From: CAMEON01 sp045531965
Lineage (GTDB): Bacteria; Bacillota; Clostridia; Oscillospirales; CAG-272
Reading direction: 5' to 3'
Length of the DNA: 64,000 nucleotides
Assembly (NCBI GenBank): GCA_045531965.1
Contig: JAZSFA010000160.1
Location: forward strand, 14,958 to 78,957
Shown piece after piece: positions 1-8,318 of the stretch. The notes beneath the pieces are model-generated. The model worked only from the letters and a program-made list of their open reading frames with translations. It had not been told where the DNA came from and searched no databases. Within the stretch, counting starts at the first letter, position 1. Each line of letters starts with the position of its first letter. A program made the position numbers and the translations under genes.

Positions 1-2
1 AT

Positions 3-557
3 TTAACGCTCGCCAAAAAAATCGATTTGAAAATCAACCCAGACTTCTTACGAAATGTTCAAATAGATAACATTGTTAGTTTTTTATTTTCATTATTAGA
101 ATTAGAATCTTTTGGACAAGAATATTTTGCAACAATGCGCAATTTAATAAACAAAGTCGCGCTGAAACTAGAAGGAAGCAGAATCCGAGTTGTAAAAACA
201 AGAAACGAGCAGATCTCTGAAACACACCAAATGTGGCTCTCAATGAATGAAACAGATATAATAAATTTTGAGAGGAACGCAATTCTAACTGGGGTGTCAT
301 TAAATGTTAGGAAACGAAGGCTGTACGGGTACGCAGGTGCACGGTTAGGATTTCAACAAGTTGCTCGATATAACTGGGGAGATAAAGATGCGGATATTAT
401 TGCTAGTATACTGATGTATTTATGCGAAGATAAATGTAATTATGAACAGATTCAGCAATTAATCCACAACTTATCTCCCAAAACAGTTCATTTTACTTTC
501 GATGATAATACACTGAAAATAGCACATAACATACTACATAACAGTTATATGGATTAG
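3..557 (+). CDS. hypothetical protein, C-terminal part
   Basis: The reading frame is open to the left edge of the window, so this is the 3' part of a longer gene; the TTG at 27 is not a convincing start. The visible 184 residues are rich in Lys, Asn and Ile, with no membrane segment or motif I recognise. The segment around LNVRKRRLYGYAGARLGF is basic and could bind nucleic acid, but that is a guess. It is convergent with the ATPase gene on the other strand and the two coding regions overlap by about 24 bp at their 3' ends. The AT-rich composition matches the following 9 kb and is unlike the chromosome to the right. Confidence 0.6.
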   Translation, partial: LTLAKKIDLKINPDFLRNVQIDNIVSFLFSLLELESFGQEYFATMRNLINKVALKLEGSRIRVVKTRNEQISETHQMWLSMNETDIINFERNAILTGVSLNVRKRRLYGYAGARLGFQQVARYNWGDKDADIIASILMYLCEDKCNYEQIQQLIHNLSPKTVHFTFDDNTLKIAHNILHNSYMD

Positions 558-2792
558 GTCAATTCTCTTGGAATGCAATATAAGTAGATGATGATTTAAA
601 TGATCTATTTCTAATTGTTCTTTAATGCACAGGGGATAACTATTTAAGGCTGAGAGTATAGTGATTAGTGTGTTTTCTATTATGGCAGAGGTTTCTTTAG
701 CTTCTGGTAGTAAGCTTAACAGTTGAGATTTCAACATTTTGGTGTCTTGATGCTGTTTATACATTAATAGTGCTTTCCCCATACAAGAACAAATGCGGAG
801 ATTAATATCATGATTTAGTTCAGCGAACATTATCGCTTTGTTGTAATATGTAATCCCTTCATTATGATAAGCAAGATTCTCATTACATTTTAATCGATAA
901 CATTCTCCTAATTCAAAATAATAATCTTGCACTATTCGTAGCTGTTTGTTTTCTAGAATAAATAAATTGTCTTTTAATAATTTTATGGCCGTGTCATAGT
1001 CGCTACATTCACGTCTGTAAATATTTGCTATGTGTCTAATTATATTATAGTCAGTATCATCATTAGACAACAATGCACGGAGTTCTTTCAAATGTTTTTC
1101 TTGATTATATATTCCCTGATAATATTCGATTGCAACAATCGCTGTTATTGTTCGTTTATATATAGTGTGTTTTGTATTACTATTTTGGGCCAATAACACG
1201 AACTTTTCTAAAGCTTGAGTTAATAATCCTTGATGCCTAAAATTATGGGCCAACTGAAACTCTAACTCATAAACATTCTCTGGGTGACATGTACTCAATA
1301 GTAACATTTCCAAAATATTATTGGATACTTCATACTGACTTGTCAAATGATAAAAATCGGCTAATAAAAGATTGTATACATAGTCCTGTTGAGTCATGAC
1401 TGGTGATATTGCAAACTTGTTTTTTAATTTGCCAACCAAGGACTCAAATGAATGATAAGCTCCAATTTTCAATAATGCATTCATAAAGATTAGCAAGACT
1501 TCTGTTTGCTTTTCATCGTCAATATTTGAAAAATCCAATGAGAGTTTATTATAATATTCTTTGATAGATGCAAAATCACCTTGGTTTTCTAAATTTTTTA
1601 TGCAATAGAGTATTTGTTCCCAATTCTTTTCAATCAAAATATATCCTTTCGCCTTTTCCGAATCAGTAATTAATTTTTTCTCGTACAAAATAGAAAGGCT
1701 TTTAAAAAAAAACTTTTTGTATACATCCATAATTCTTATATAGTTTACTATCCAAATGGGAACAATATATTTATCGTCCTGTGAAATGAGTTTTTTTGAA
1801 TTAATTAATACATTATAATCATCTATATTCAGAATATTGGATACTTGACGTTCCGTGATGTGATTGTTTATCAACATTAATATACACAATTGTATATATT
1901 TTAATTTTAGATTATCTCGCATGCTTGAGATTACATCGATTCGAGGGTTACAGGAAGTAGAATTTTTTTGAACATTTTCGCAAATATATTTAATTGTTGC
2001 AGGTAGACCATTGGAAATCCTGACTATCTCCCCGTATACTTTAGAATTTCCATTATGCAACAAAATATCAACATACTGAAGAGAGGTATCCTCGTTAAAT
2101 GGACATAGCTCATATTCATATATGAATGTTTGATTCTGAAGTTTTCCTTGCGCAATGTCATTATCATATGTTATAAAAATTAACTGGTGTTTTTTTTGAG
2201 CATGAACCTCCCAAGTGCTCATAAACTTAATAATTTGATTATTTATGTCCTTATGTTCAGAATTGATAATGATAAATGTTCTATAAGCGGATGATAATTT
2301 CTTTATATAGATAGCTTCGCTATAATTCTCATTGTTCAATGGAAATTGATCAGACATTAATTCGAGAATATCACTTGCAGGTTCATAATTTAGAAAGTAA
2401 AACTTATTTCGCGGAAATTTATAAGAAGTAAAGATTTTAGAAATAAGAGTTTTCTTCCCAATGCCACTATCGCCATGAAGTCGAATCCATATCATTTTGT
2501 CTGGTGTCTTATTAATGCTTTTAATTTGCTCAATAATTTCTTTATAAATTTCTTTTCTATCGACAAAAGACTTCTTATTAAAGGAATATATATTAGGATC
2601 TATCCTTGAAGAATTAATAGATATCATGCTAAATATTATTGGCATCATGTATACGAAAGAATCAACAAATGCAGCGCAGCCGCATAATATCGCAACAACA
2701 ATATTATCTCCATAATAAAGACTTACAATTGCTGCACTCACAAATATTACGATTCCTGCAGAACTTAAAACAAGCTTTTGGCCATATTTCAT
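534..2792 (-). CDS. membrane-anchored STAND-like P-loop NTPase
   Basis: This is a 752-residue protein. Two hydrophobic segments at about residues 8-27 and 31-57 should anchor it in the membrane. A Walker A motif GDSGIGKKT lies at about 107-115, followed by a Walker B-like TFIIINSE and a sensor-like LIFITYDND. The C-terminal half is helical and rich in Tyr, Leu and Asn, with TPR-like helix pairs. This is the architecture of STAND/AP-ATPase signalling proteins, which often serve as sensors in regulation or phage defence; the exact role here is inference. The ATG is preceded by GGGAG, and a TTGACT-17-TAAAAT promoter with an overlapping palindrome lies upstream. It diverges from the integrase gene, which suggests it is cargo of the same mobile element. 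Confidence 0.7.
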   Translation of the reverse strand: MKYGQKLVLSSAGIVIFVSAAIVSLYYGDNIVVAILCGCAAFVDSFVYMMPIIFSMISINSSRIDPNIYSFNKKSFVDRKEIYKEIIEQIKSINKTPDKMIWIRLHGDSGIGKKTLISKIFTSYKFPRNKFYFLNYEPASDILELMSDQFPLNNENYSEAIYIKKLSSAYRTFIIINSEHKDINNQIIKFMSTWEVHAQKKHQLIFITYDNDIAQGKLQNQTFIYEYELCPFNEDTSLQYVDILLHNGNSKVYGEIVRISNGLPATIKYICENVQKNSTSCNPRIDVISSMRDNLKLKYIQLCILMLINNHITERQVSNILNIDDYNVLINSKKLISQDDKYIVPIWIVNYIRIMDVYKKFFFKSLSILYEKKLITDSEKAKGYILIEKNWEQILYCIKNLENQGDFASIKEYYNKLSLDFSNIDDEKQTEVLLIFMNALLKIGAYHSFESLVGKLKNKFAISPVMTQQDYVYNLLLADFYHLTSQYEVSNNILEMLLLSTCHPENVYELEFQLAHNFRHQGLLTQALEKFVLLAQNSNTKHTIYKRTITAIVAIEYYQGIYNQEKHLKELRALLSNDDTDYNIIRHIANIYRRECSDYDTAIKLLKDNLFILENKQLRIVQDYYFELGECYRLKCNENLAYHNEGITYYNKAIMFAELNHDINLRICSCMGKALLMYKQHQDTKMLKSQLLSLLPEAKETSAIIENTLITILSALNSYPLCIKEQLEIDHLNHHLLILHSKRIDLIHITVM

Positions 2793-2832
2793 AATAATTT
2801 TCTCCCAATAATTATTAGTTATTGTAAGTTAC

Positions 2833-2869
2833 TTATCTGTATTTTAACACAAATACAGATAAAAGTCAA
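2833..2869 (-). promoter_or_regulatory. promoter with overlapping palindromic operator
   Basis: On the minus strand a -35 TTGACT (2864-2869) and a -10 TAAAAT (2841-2846) are 17 bp apart and drive the P-loop ATPase gene. A perfect inverted repeat with 12-bp arms, 2833-2844 and 2851-2862 (TTATCTGTATTT / AAATACAGATAA), spans the spacer and the -10. A repressor bound there would block transcription. The same TATCTG half-site recurs in front of the divergent integrase. Confidence 0.7.
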
Positions 2870-2904
2870 CAACAACTTATACTCTATACCCTTTTCTTGC
2901 CAAA

Positions 2905-2937
2905 TATCTGCCAGATAACTGTTGTGTATGATATAAT
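2905..2937 (+). promoter_or_regulatory. extended -10 promoter of the integrase, with TATCTG/CAGATA palindrome
   Basis: An extended -10 (TG, one base, TATAAT at 2932-2937) lies upstream of the recombinase ATG, with no good -35 at the right distance. In the -35 region, TATCTG (2905-2910) and CAGATA (2912-2917) form a short palindrome with a single central base. It uses the same half-site as the operator of the divergent ATPase gene. Confidence 0.6.
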
Positions 2938-2973
2938 ATCTTAAGAACATTTGGTAAAGGAGAAGAAAACAAA

Positions 2974-3882
2974 ATGTTTGAATATCAAAAGATCGAAGAA
3001 TTTTTATCACTTTCACAAGCAACCAAAAATCTATCACAAAACTCAATTACTGCATATCGCTCCGATTTAAACGACTTTTATAGTTTCTGCTGTTCAACTA
3101 GTTTTGATGAAGATACAGTTCTCAATTACGTTTATTATCTATCACATAAACGCTTATTAAAAGATACTTCAATCAGCCGAAAATTAATAACGTTAAAATT
3201 ATTCTACAAATATCTTACGGATTATCATTATATCAATGCCAATTACTTTCTTTTCCATACCTTTCAGTTCAAAAAAGAACGCAAATTACCCAAAACATTA
3301 TCTGTAAAAGAAAGTTCCAAATTACTTAACACCGCATGCCAAAAGTGTGATACAGCTACAACGAATTTTGAAAAATGGAAAAGCACGCGCAATCTCGCGC
3401 TTATTGATATTTTAATTAGTACAGGAATTCGAATCGGGGAGGCGTCGTATATCACACTTGAAGATATCATTTTCTCCGAACATACCATACTAATTCATGG
3501 CAAAGGGCGCAAGCAACGATTAATATACATATCTTGTCCTCAAACATGGGCTCACTTAATAAACTGGCTAAAAATTCGAAGAAACAGAAATAATGCGTCT
3601 AACAAATTATTTCTCAACCAACGTGGTGAAGCATTAAGTATTTATGGTATTGAGTATATATATAAATGTTTGGCCATCGAAGCAGGAATTAACATAAATT
3701 CCACCCCACACTATCTACGGCATACATTCGCAACTAATTTGCTGGCAAATGGAGCTGATCTTCGTTCAGTTCAGGAATTATTGGGACATAGTAGCGTTGC
3801 AACTACCGAAATATATACCGAAGTAACAACTAAAAGAAAAAAACAAGTCCTCAATAAATATAATTATCGCAATAAATTGTAA
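2974..3882 (+). CDS. tyrosine recombinase (XerD/phage integrase family)
   Basis: This is a 302-residue tyrosine recombinase that cuts and rejoins DNA through a 3'-phosphotyrosine intermediate. An N-terminal SAM-like core-binding domain (about 1-90) is followed by the catalytic domain. The catalytic set is visible: Arg153 (STGIRIGEA), Lys177 (HGKGRK), His246 and Arg249 (HYLRH), His272 (LGHSS) and the nucleophile Tyr281 (TEIYTEV). Its length is that of simple XerC/D-like enzymes, shorter than Tn916-type integrases with an arm-binding domain. The ATG has a good AAAGGAG site. The AT-rich setting next to an accessory ATPase suggests a mobile-element recombinase rather than the housekeeping XerD. 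Its att site cannot be assigned from this window. Confidence 0.93.
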   Translation: MFEYQKIEEFLSLSQATKNLSQNSITAYRSDLNDFYSFCCSTSFDEDTVLNYVYYLSHKRLLKDTSISRKLITLKLFYKYLTDYHYINANYFLFHTFQFKKERKLPKTLSVKESSKLLNTACQKCDTATTNFEKWKSTRNLALIDILISTGIRIGEASYITLEDIIFSEHTILIHGKGRKQRLIYISCPQTWAHLINWLKIRRNRNNASNKLFLNQRGEALSIYGIEYIYKCLAIEAGININSTPHYLRHTFATNLLANGADLRSVQELLGHSSVATTEIYTEVTTKRKKQVLNKYNYRNKL

Positions 3883-4261
3883 TAACCGCCTCTGTCCTTT
3901 ATCGATAATCTTTGTTTGTTGGCTCGTACTATACATCCAAGAAGCTTGATGGTGCAAGGTTCCATCTGCCTTAACTATTATAATGCATCTCCTTTTTACG
4001 GGCTCAGCATTTTTACTTTAAATTACCGATATCAACACTTATTTTCACAAGATATTCCATCATACCTTCGTCCTTTTAAATATTTACATTTTTCCAAAAT
4101 ACATTGCGTTACTTGGGTTGTATAATACCGCATCCAAACCTTCTTTATCACTTGTACCATTTTAGTTTGGCACTTAGTCTCAGCCACCCTTAGAAACTTC
4201 CAACTCGTATGATCGCTATCTCTACGCCATTTCTATCCCGCTCTATATCTCTTTTATAAAA
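3883..4261. other. intergenic stretch without a supported gene
   Basis: This AT-rich stretch lies between the integrase and the convergent seven-gene operon. A 69-codon open frame at 3916-4125 lacks a ribosome site and resembles no family I know. No tRNA, clear repeat or promoter is visible. It could be decayed DNA at an element junction. Confidence 0.5.
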
Positions 4262-4295
4262 AGCCGAACATACTGAAATGCCAGTATGTTCGGCT
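4262..4295 (-). terminator. hairpin terminator of the seven-gene operon
   Basis: A perfect 14-bp stem (4262-4275 with 4282-4295, arms AGCCGAACATACTG / CAGTATGTTCGGCT) and a 6-base loop are followed on the minus strand by a T-rich run (TTTATAAAAG). It lies about 65 bp past the stop codon of the last gene of the operon. Confidence 0.75.
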
Positions 4296-4358
4296 ATGTG
4301 AAAATATGACCCATTTCTTTTTATTAGGAGAGCGATTACTTAAAAGGTTATATGGAAT

Positions 4359-5015
4359 TTAAAAACAAAACACAGAATCTTTTAAATCGTAAATATCGTC
4401 ATACACCCATATTTTTGAATCTCGTTTGAAAGCTATTAAATCTTGATGTCCCCTATCAACCAATGCACAATCAATACCAATAGCTTCAGCGGTTTCAAAG
4501 TCATGAAGTGTATCGCCTATCATGATAATATTAGATGTGGAAAGATTTCGTTTCGACATCCACTGCTTTGCCAATTCGATCTTTCCAAGAGCATATCCGT
4601 CTTGCGGAGCGATCACATCTTCAAAGAATTTCTGAACACCATATGCGGACATTTGATTAAAAACCATTCTTTTGTCGGAAGCAGATAATATGTACTGTTT
4701 TATTTGTTTTTTCTCTAAAGCGTTGAGAACATCTAAAACCCCACTCATTAAAGGAATATCTTGAGTTTTGCATTTATATAATGCCCAATAATCACGTACT
4801 AATTCTTCATATTCTTGGCCATATATTGGCAAGCCAACTCTACCATAAAATTCTTTTATTGGAAATGTGAAGGCATGTCGATATTGAGACAGCGAAATAG
4901 TATCCTTTTTTCTATTGCTTAATAATGCATTGATTACAGAAAAATTGATTTTTAAATCATCAATTATCGTCCCATTCCAGTCCCAAAAAACATGGGTATA
5001 TTTCTTTTTATTCAT
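4359..5015 (-). CDS. HAD-superfamily hydrolase, phosphoglycolate phosphatase-like
   Basis: This is a 218-residue HAD hydrolase, probably a phosphatase of small phosphorylated metabolites. Motif I is FWDWNGT, with nucleophile Asp12. The second position of the classical DxD is Asn14, a variant seen in some HAD subfamilies, so general acid/base chemistry may be altered. Motif II is Ser111 (LSASDK), motif III Lys145, and motif IV GDTLHD has Asp168 and Asp172 for Mg2+. A helical cap sits between motifs I and II, as in the Gph/PGP group. It is the last gene of the operon, 46 bp after its neighbour. A phosphatase beside a nucleotide-deaminase homologue and a radical SAM enzyme would fit a small-molecule pathway, but the substrate cannot be read from sequence. 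Confidence 0.85.
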   Translation of the reverse strand: MNKKKYTHVFWDWNGTIIDDLKINFSVINALLSNRKKDTISLSQYRHAFTFPIKEFYGRVGLPIYGQEYEELVRDYWALYKCKTQDIPLMSGVLDVLNALEKKQIKQYILSASDKRMVFNQMSAYGVQKFFEDVIAPQDGYALGKIELAKQWMSKRNLSTSNIIMIGDTLHDFETAEAIGIDCALVDRGHQDLIAFKRDSKIWVYDDIYDLKDSVFCF

Positions 5016-5061
5016 AAATGTCCTTCCTCTTCATAATGAACAGCACATAGTCGTACGATAA

Positions 5062-5607
5062 TCAACAGTCGACCTTTTCGAACAAATAGATACCGCCCCG
5101 TCTTTTCATTGCATATACCATATCGTCTACTTTTACAATTTTGCTACCATAATTGCGTGGACCAGGATCGTATATTTGAATGGTATCCATTTTTGTATCA
5201 ATCTTTTCAAGAAGAGCAACATGACCAACATCGTTATTTGGGGGCTCATTATACAATATTCCATAACAAAAAGCAAAAACTATATATGCTCCGTTGTTCT
5301 GTTTGATAATATCAACAAAAGACATTTCATCAAAACAATTTGAAGAAATATACGATAACTTTAATGGAATTAGATTGTCGCAAAAAAAATCATTTATATC
5401 CCGAATACATATATTAGTTCCGCAATCCGTTAAGTTATCACTATATCGAACATTATTAATAGATGCCCGTGTTCCAGTTTGTAAAGTAATTCCCAAAATT
5501 TCCGCAAGATCTGTTTGAGTATAATGAACAGATAAATCTGTATTGGAAATAATCATTTCAAGCAATGCATCAAAACACAAATACTCTTGGGCAATAACCA
5601 TTTTCAT
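5062..5607 (-). CDS. C39-like cysteine peptidase-fold protein
   Basis: This 181-residue protein has the layout of papain-like C39/BtrH-type domains. Cys11 lies in the N-terminal helix (EYLCFDALL). A TQTDLAEILGI stretch typical of the family follows, then His129 (VGHVALLEKI) and Asp147 (IYDPGP), giving a plausible Cys-His-Asp triad. The C-terminus (GGIYLFEK) is the usual last strand. There is no signal peptide, so it should act in the cytoplasm. C39-like proteins include leader peptidases and also acyl or aminoacyl transferases. Together with the radical SAM protein encoded two genes upstream, it could process or modify a peptide, though no precursor peptide gene is evident. It starts 7 bp after the previous stop codon. 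Confidence 0.55.
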   Translation of the reverse strand: MKMVIAQEYLCFDALLEMIISNTDLSVHYTQTDLAEILGITLQTGTRASINNVRYSDNLTDCGTNICIRDINDFFCDNLIPLKLSYISSNCFDEMSFVDIIKQNNGAYIVFAFCYGILYNEPPNNDVGHVALLEKIDTKMDTIQIYDPGPRNYGSKIVKVDDMVYAMKRRGGIYLFEKVDC

Positions 5608-5614
5608 TTTTCTT

Positions 5615-6727
5615 CTATTTCTCTATTTCTTCGTATTCTTTCACACATGAAGCAATAAATTCAGCATCTTCTTCGCACATTTTCCACCATACTTTCCAAA
5701 TAACATTATAAAGACTGCTTTCTTTTTCCCCAGAGCCGTACTGTCTTAGAATATAGTCTTTTCTGGAAGATCTCTTGGTGGTTATAGCTACGCATTTTGA
5801 ATCAGTTTCTCTATTAGTTACGATTCTTCCTCGCAGTGTAGTGTCGGGCAAAGATGGGTGCAAAAACTCTTTTCTGTTTTTGGGGCAATCGCATGACGTT
5901 TGCTCGTTTTCGGAACATTTATAACCACATTTTTGCAGCGTGCAGTTATTGTGTTCGTAGAAGAAGCAATTGTCACAATCATCGTTAAAAAACTTAAAAT
6001 GAACCCTATTTCCAAGCTCTTTTTTTATGTATCCAATCCTAATTCGATCTTTGCGATAATCGTCTTTAACATTACCTTTTTTGGGTAAAGGCTTGACACA
6101 TAAAATACACACACTTCTAAACTTCGGATCTTTCAATTGTATAAATTGACTGTTTTTTTCTATATTTTTTTTATCCAACAATCGTTGCTTTCGTCTTTCT
6201 TCTATGCTTTTCTTCAGTATGTGTAAGAAATATTTTTGGGGCGCTTCCGGATTTTGTGGTTTTGATTTTTCAATAACTTCTCCGAAAAAATCTATATCTC
6301 CCGCAAATATGCAAACATCCTTTTTGGGATTAGCAGTATTGGTAAAGGCTTCTATCATTTTGCCAATTCTTTTTCTACTAACAATCTCTTTTTCTCGCAA
6401 AAATTTAATTGCCAAAAAACACAGAATTGTCCAAATCGCAATAGAAAATACCAGATAATACCACCGCTCGGAAATAAATATCATTCGTAATAACATAAAT
6501 ATATTAAAGATAACCGCAGACGAGATAATAGAAAAATTGCGCCAAAATCGATTTTTAAAAGAACATGCAGCACCCGCAACAATTCCTATCACAGTAGTAA
6601 TTATTGCAACAACCATATCATTACTAACAAAGCTAGATAATCCGTTCGCGACATCAATATTAATTAGATTGTGAATGGGTTCCGCTATCGCTTCGCTGGA
6701 TGCATTAATCAATAAAGCAGTATTCAT
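5615..6727 (-). CDS. membrane protein with Cys-rich cytoplasmic domain
   Basis: I chose the ATG at 6727 because it overlaps the radical SAM stop codon as ATGA; an upstream ATG at 6745 would overlap by 22 bp. Three hydrophobic segments lie in the first 120 residues. A soluble domain of about 250 residues follows. It begins with VCIFAGDIDFFGE and holds a Cys cluster (DDCDNCFFYEHNNC and further CxxxC, CDC) that could bind zinc or an Fe-S cluster. The order of a GDI-like strand, a VCILC strand, a LRGRIV strand and a terminal aromatic helix is reminiscent of PLD-like folds, but the HxKxxxxD motif is absent, so this is weak. I do not recognise the family. As the only clearly membrane-bound member of the operon, it could be its sensor or effector. 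Confidence 0.6.
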   Translation of the reverse strand: MNTALLINASSEAIAEPIHNLINIDVANGLSSFVSNDMVVAIITTVIGIVAGAACSFKNRFWRNFSIISSAVIFNIFMLLRMIFISERWYYLVFSIAIWTILCFLAIKFLREKEIVSRKRIGKMIEAFTNTANPKKDVCIFAGDIDFFGEVIEKSKPQNPEAPQKYFLHILKKSIEERRKQRLLDKKNIEKNSQFIQLKDPKFRSVCILCVKPLPKKGNVKDDYRKDRIRIGYIKKELGNRVHFKFFNDDCDNCFFYEHNNCTLQKCGYKCSENEQTSCDCPKNRKEFLHPSLPDTTLRGRIVTNRETDSKCVAITTKRSSRKDYILRQYGSGEKESSLYNVIWKVWWKMCEEDAEFIASCVKEYEEIEK

Positions 6728-7791
6728 TTGTTTATATCCTTCCATACCATTTCAGTTTGATACGGCTTATACGACATACACAGCGGAACATTATTCGCAT
6801 AGTTACCAATTTGGTTATAGCAGACTTGATTTCCTGTTAATGTTCCAATTTTGCGTGTTTCATTTTCTTTTGGTTCAAAAAAAATCCCATTCATGTCATA
6901 TTTAGCAACGCACTCTTGAGTTCCAATTGTAAATGCACAAACTTTAATTTGTCCATCTGGCATAATCAATGCTCTCTCGCCCATATCGACCGGGCAGTAA
7001 TGATACTTTTCTTTGTTCTGAGCTATTAAGCTACAATCTGCAAATCTCATTGGGATTCTGACTTTAATTGAATCATTATCCCATGGGAGGATTGAAAGCA
7101 TTTGGTTGTAAATAGTTTTCCAATCCGAAACCGAAATGTCTGTGGAATCAATCCAATTGTCCCTTGCAATGCCGACTTTTAATATTGGATGGAAATTAAT
7201 TGATTTTACACCCAATTCCTGAGCAAAGCAAATCATTGCTTTTAAATTTTCTAATCCTATTTCGGCATTCGGACAACTATACTTATGTACGCAAGAAGTA
7301 ATTTGAACGTTATATCCCAATTCGATAGCTGTTTTTAAATTTGCGATGCATTTTTGATACGAGCCACCTCCTCTAACAGCATCATTGGTTTCTTGATTAT
7401 GACCATCTAAACTAAATGTAATTTCATTTAGTTGTTTTATTCCATCGTCATTTAAAAAAGATGCATCAAATTGTCCGTTAGTATCAATACGAATATATTT
7501 ATAACCAATTTGTTTAGCCGATAGAATGACATCAGATAATCTTTTGTTATTAATCTTATCAAAATATAAGGTCGGCTCACCGCCAAGAAAAGACAGTTTA
7601 TATGCCCCCCATTTATGGAATATTTTTAGCAATTTAATTAGTTGATTAAAGTCAATGTCAGAAGAATGGGGGCATAACAGTGGTTTATACAGACATTGTT
7701 TGCAATGCAGTTGACAGCGACTTGTAATATAAACAAAAACCTGTTTTATTCGCTTATCAAAATATGTTTTAACCTGGTTATCAATAATCAT
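6724..7791 (-). CDS. radical SAM enzyme, SPASM-like
   Basis: This 355-residue radical SAM enzyme has the CxxxCxxC 4Fe-4S motif at Cys26, Cys30 and Cys33 (SRCQLHCKQCLYK), the SAM-binding GGEP at 70-73, and IDTNG and FSLDG strands of the partial TIM barrel. The C-terminal third has further cysteines (HYCPVDMG, IKVCAFTIG, QVCYNQ, PLCMSY) like an auxiliary SPASM-type cluster domain. Such enzymes modify peptides or proteins, or carry out other radical chemistry. It is not a viperin: the motif spacing of CNYxCxFC is missing. It starts 10 bp after the deaminase homologue and overlaps the next gene by 4 bp, so the products are probably made together. Confidence 0.88.
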   Translation of the reverse strand: MIIDNQVKTYFDKRIKQVFVYITSRCQLHCKQCLYKPLLCPHSSDIDFNQLIKLLKIFHKWGAYKLSFLGGEPTLYFDKINNKRLSDVILSAKQIGYKYIRIDTNGQFDASFLNDDGIKQLNEITFSLDGHNQETNDAVRGGGSYQKCIANLKTAIELGYNVQITSCVHKYSCPNAEIGLENLKAMICFAQELGVKSINFHPILKVGIARDNWIDSTDISVSDWKTIYNQMLSILPWDNDSIKVRIPMRFADCSLIAQNKEKYHYCPVDMGERALIMPDGQIKVCAFTIGTQECVAKYDMNGIFFEPKENETRKIGTLTGNQVCYNQIGNYANNVPLCMSYKPYQTEMVWKDINK

Positions 7792-7801
7792 TTATGTACC
7801 C

Positions 7802-8317
7802 TCACAATTCTTTGTATAATTGACTTGGCATTATCCTGTCACTTTTTTGATACTTAGAACTTGAATAGTCTTCGTGCTCGCCCAAGATATCATGATAAAA
7901 TATTTGACATATTTTCATATTTGGATAAATTCGCACTTTTTTTATACAAGTCAATTGCAATGTCCAGTAACCACAAAAACCAACATCTCCAAAGCCCGAG
8001 GTCAAATGAACCGCAATTCCTAATCTTCCTACCGATGATCGTCCAAGTATCATGGGAACCAAGTTTCTTGTTTCAGTATATTCCAAAGTCCGAGCCAAAT
8101 ATAGTTGTCCGGGTTCAAGAACATAACCTTCTTCGGGTATTTGTATTGTTTCGGTTTCATTGTTTGACTTCATATCCAGCACATCTGATTTGTACACCAT
8201 CAACTTATCATGTAATTTTAAATTATAGCTGTTAGGATTTAACTGATCTTCGCTAAACGGTTCAATTACTATATCGCTTCCCAATCTTTTTTGTATTTCT
8301 TTTCCAGTCAATATCAT
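7802..8317 (-). CDS. dCTP deaminase/dUTPase-family protein, catalytic Glu replaced by Gln
   Basis: This is a 171-residue member of the Dcd/Dut trimer family. I chose the ATG at 8317, one base after the exonuclease stop codon and behind a GGAGGT, rather than the ATG at 8338, which lies inside the preceding gene. Family landmarks are clear: QLNPNSYNLKLHD (25-37), GRSSVGRLG (92-100) and TSGFGDVGFCGYWTL (106-120). In dCTP deaminases the next residue is the catalytic Glu (TLE, Glu138 in E. coli). Here the codon is CAA and the residue is Gln121. The nucleotide-binding elements are otherwise intact. It may therefore bind dCTP/dUTP without deaminating, or do different chemistry. Active dCTP deaminases are known phage-defence enzymes. 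Confidence 0.88.
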   Translation of the reverse strand: MILTGKEIQKRLGSDIVIEPFSEDQLNPNSYNLKLHDKLMVYKSDVLDMKSNNETETIQIPEEGYVLEPGQLYLARTLEYTETRNLVPMILGRSSVGRLGIAVHLTSGFGDVGFCGYWTLQLTCIKKVRIYPNMKICQIFYHDILGEHEDYSSSKYQKSDRIMPSQLYKEL

Positions 8318-8318
8318 G

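Noticed and set aside
3916..4125. 69-codon plus-strand frame after the integrase
   Set aside because: No ribosome site, no recognisable motif, AT-rich spacer composition.
6724..7791. Radical SAM protein considered as a prokaryotic viperin
   Set aside because: The CxxxCxxC context and the Cys-rich C-terminus fit SPASM-type enzymes; viperin-specific motifs and a nucleotide kinase partner are absent.
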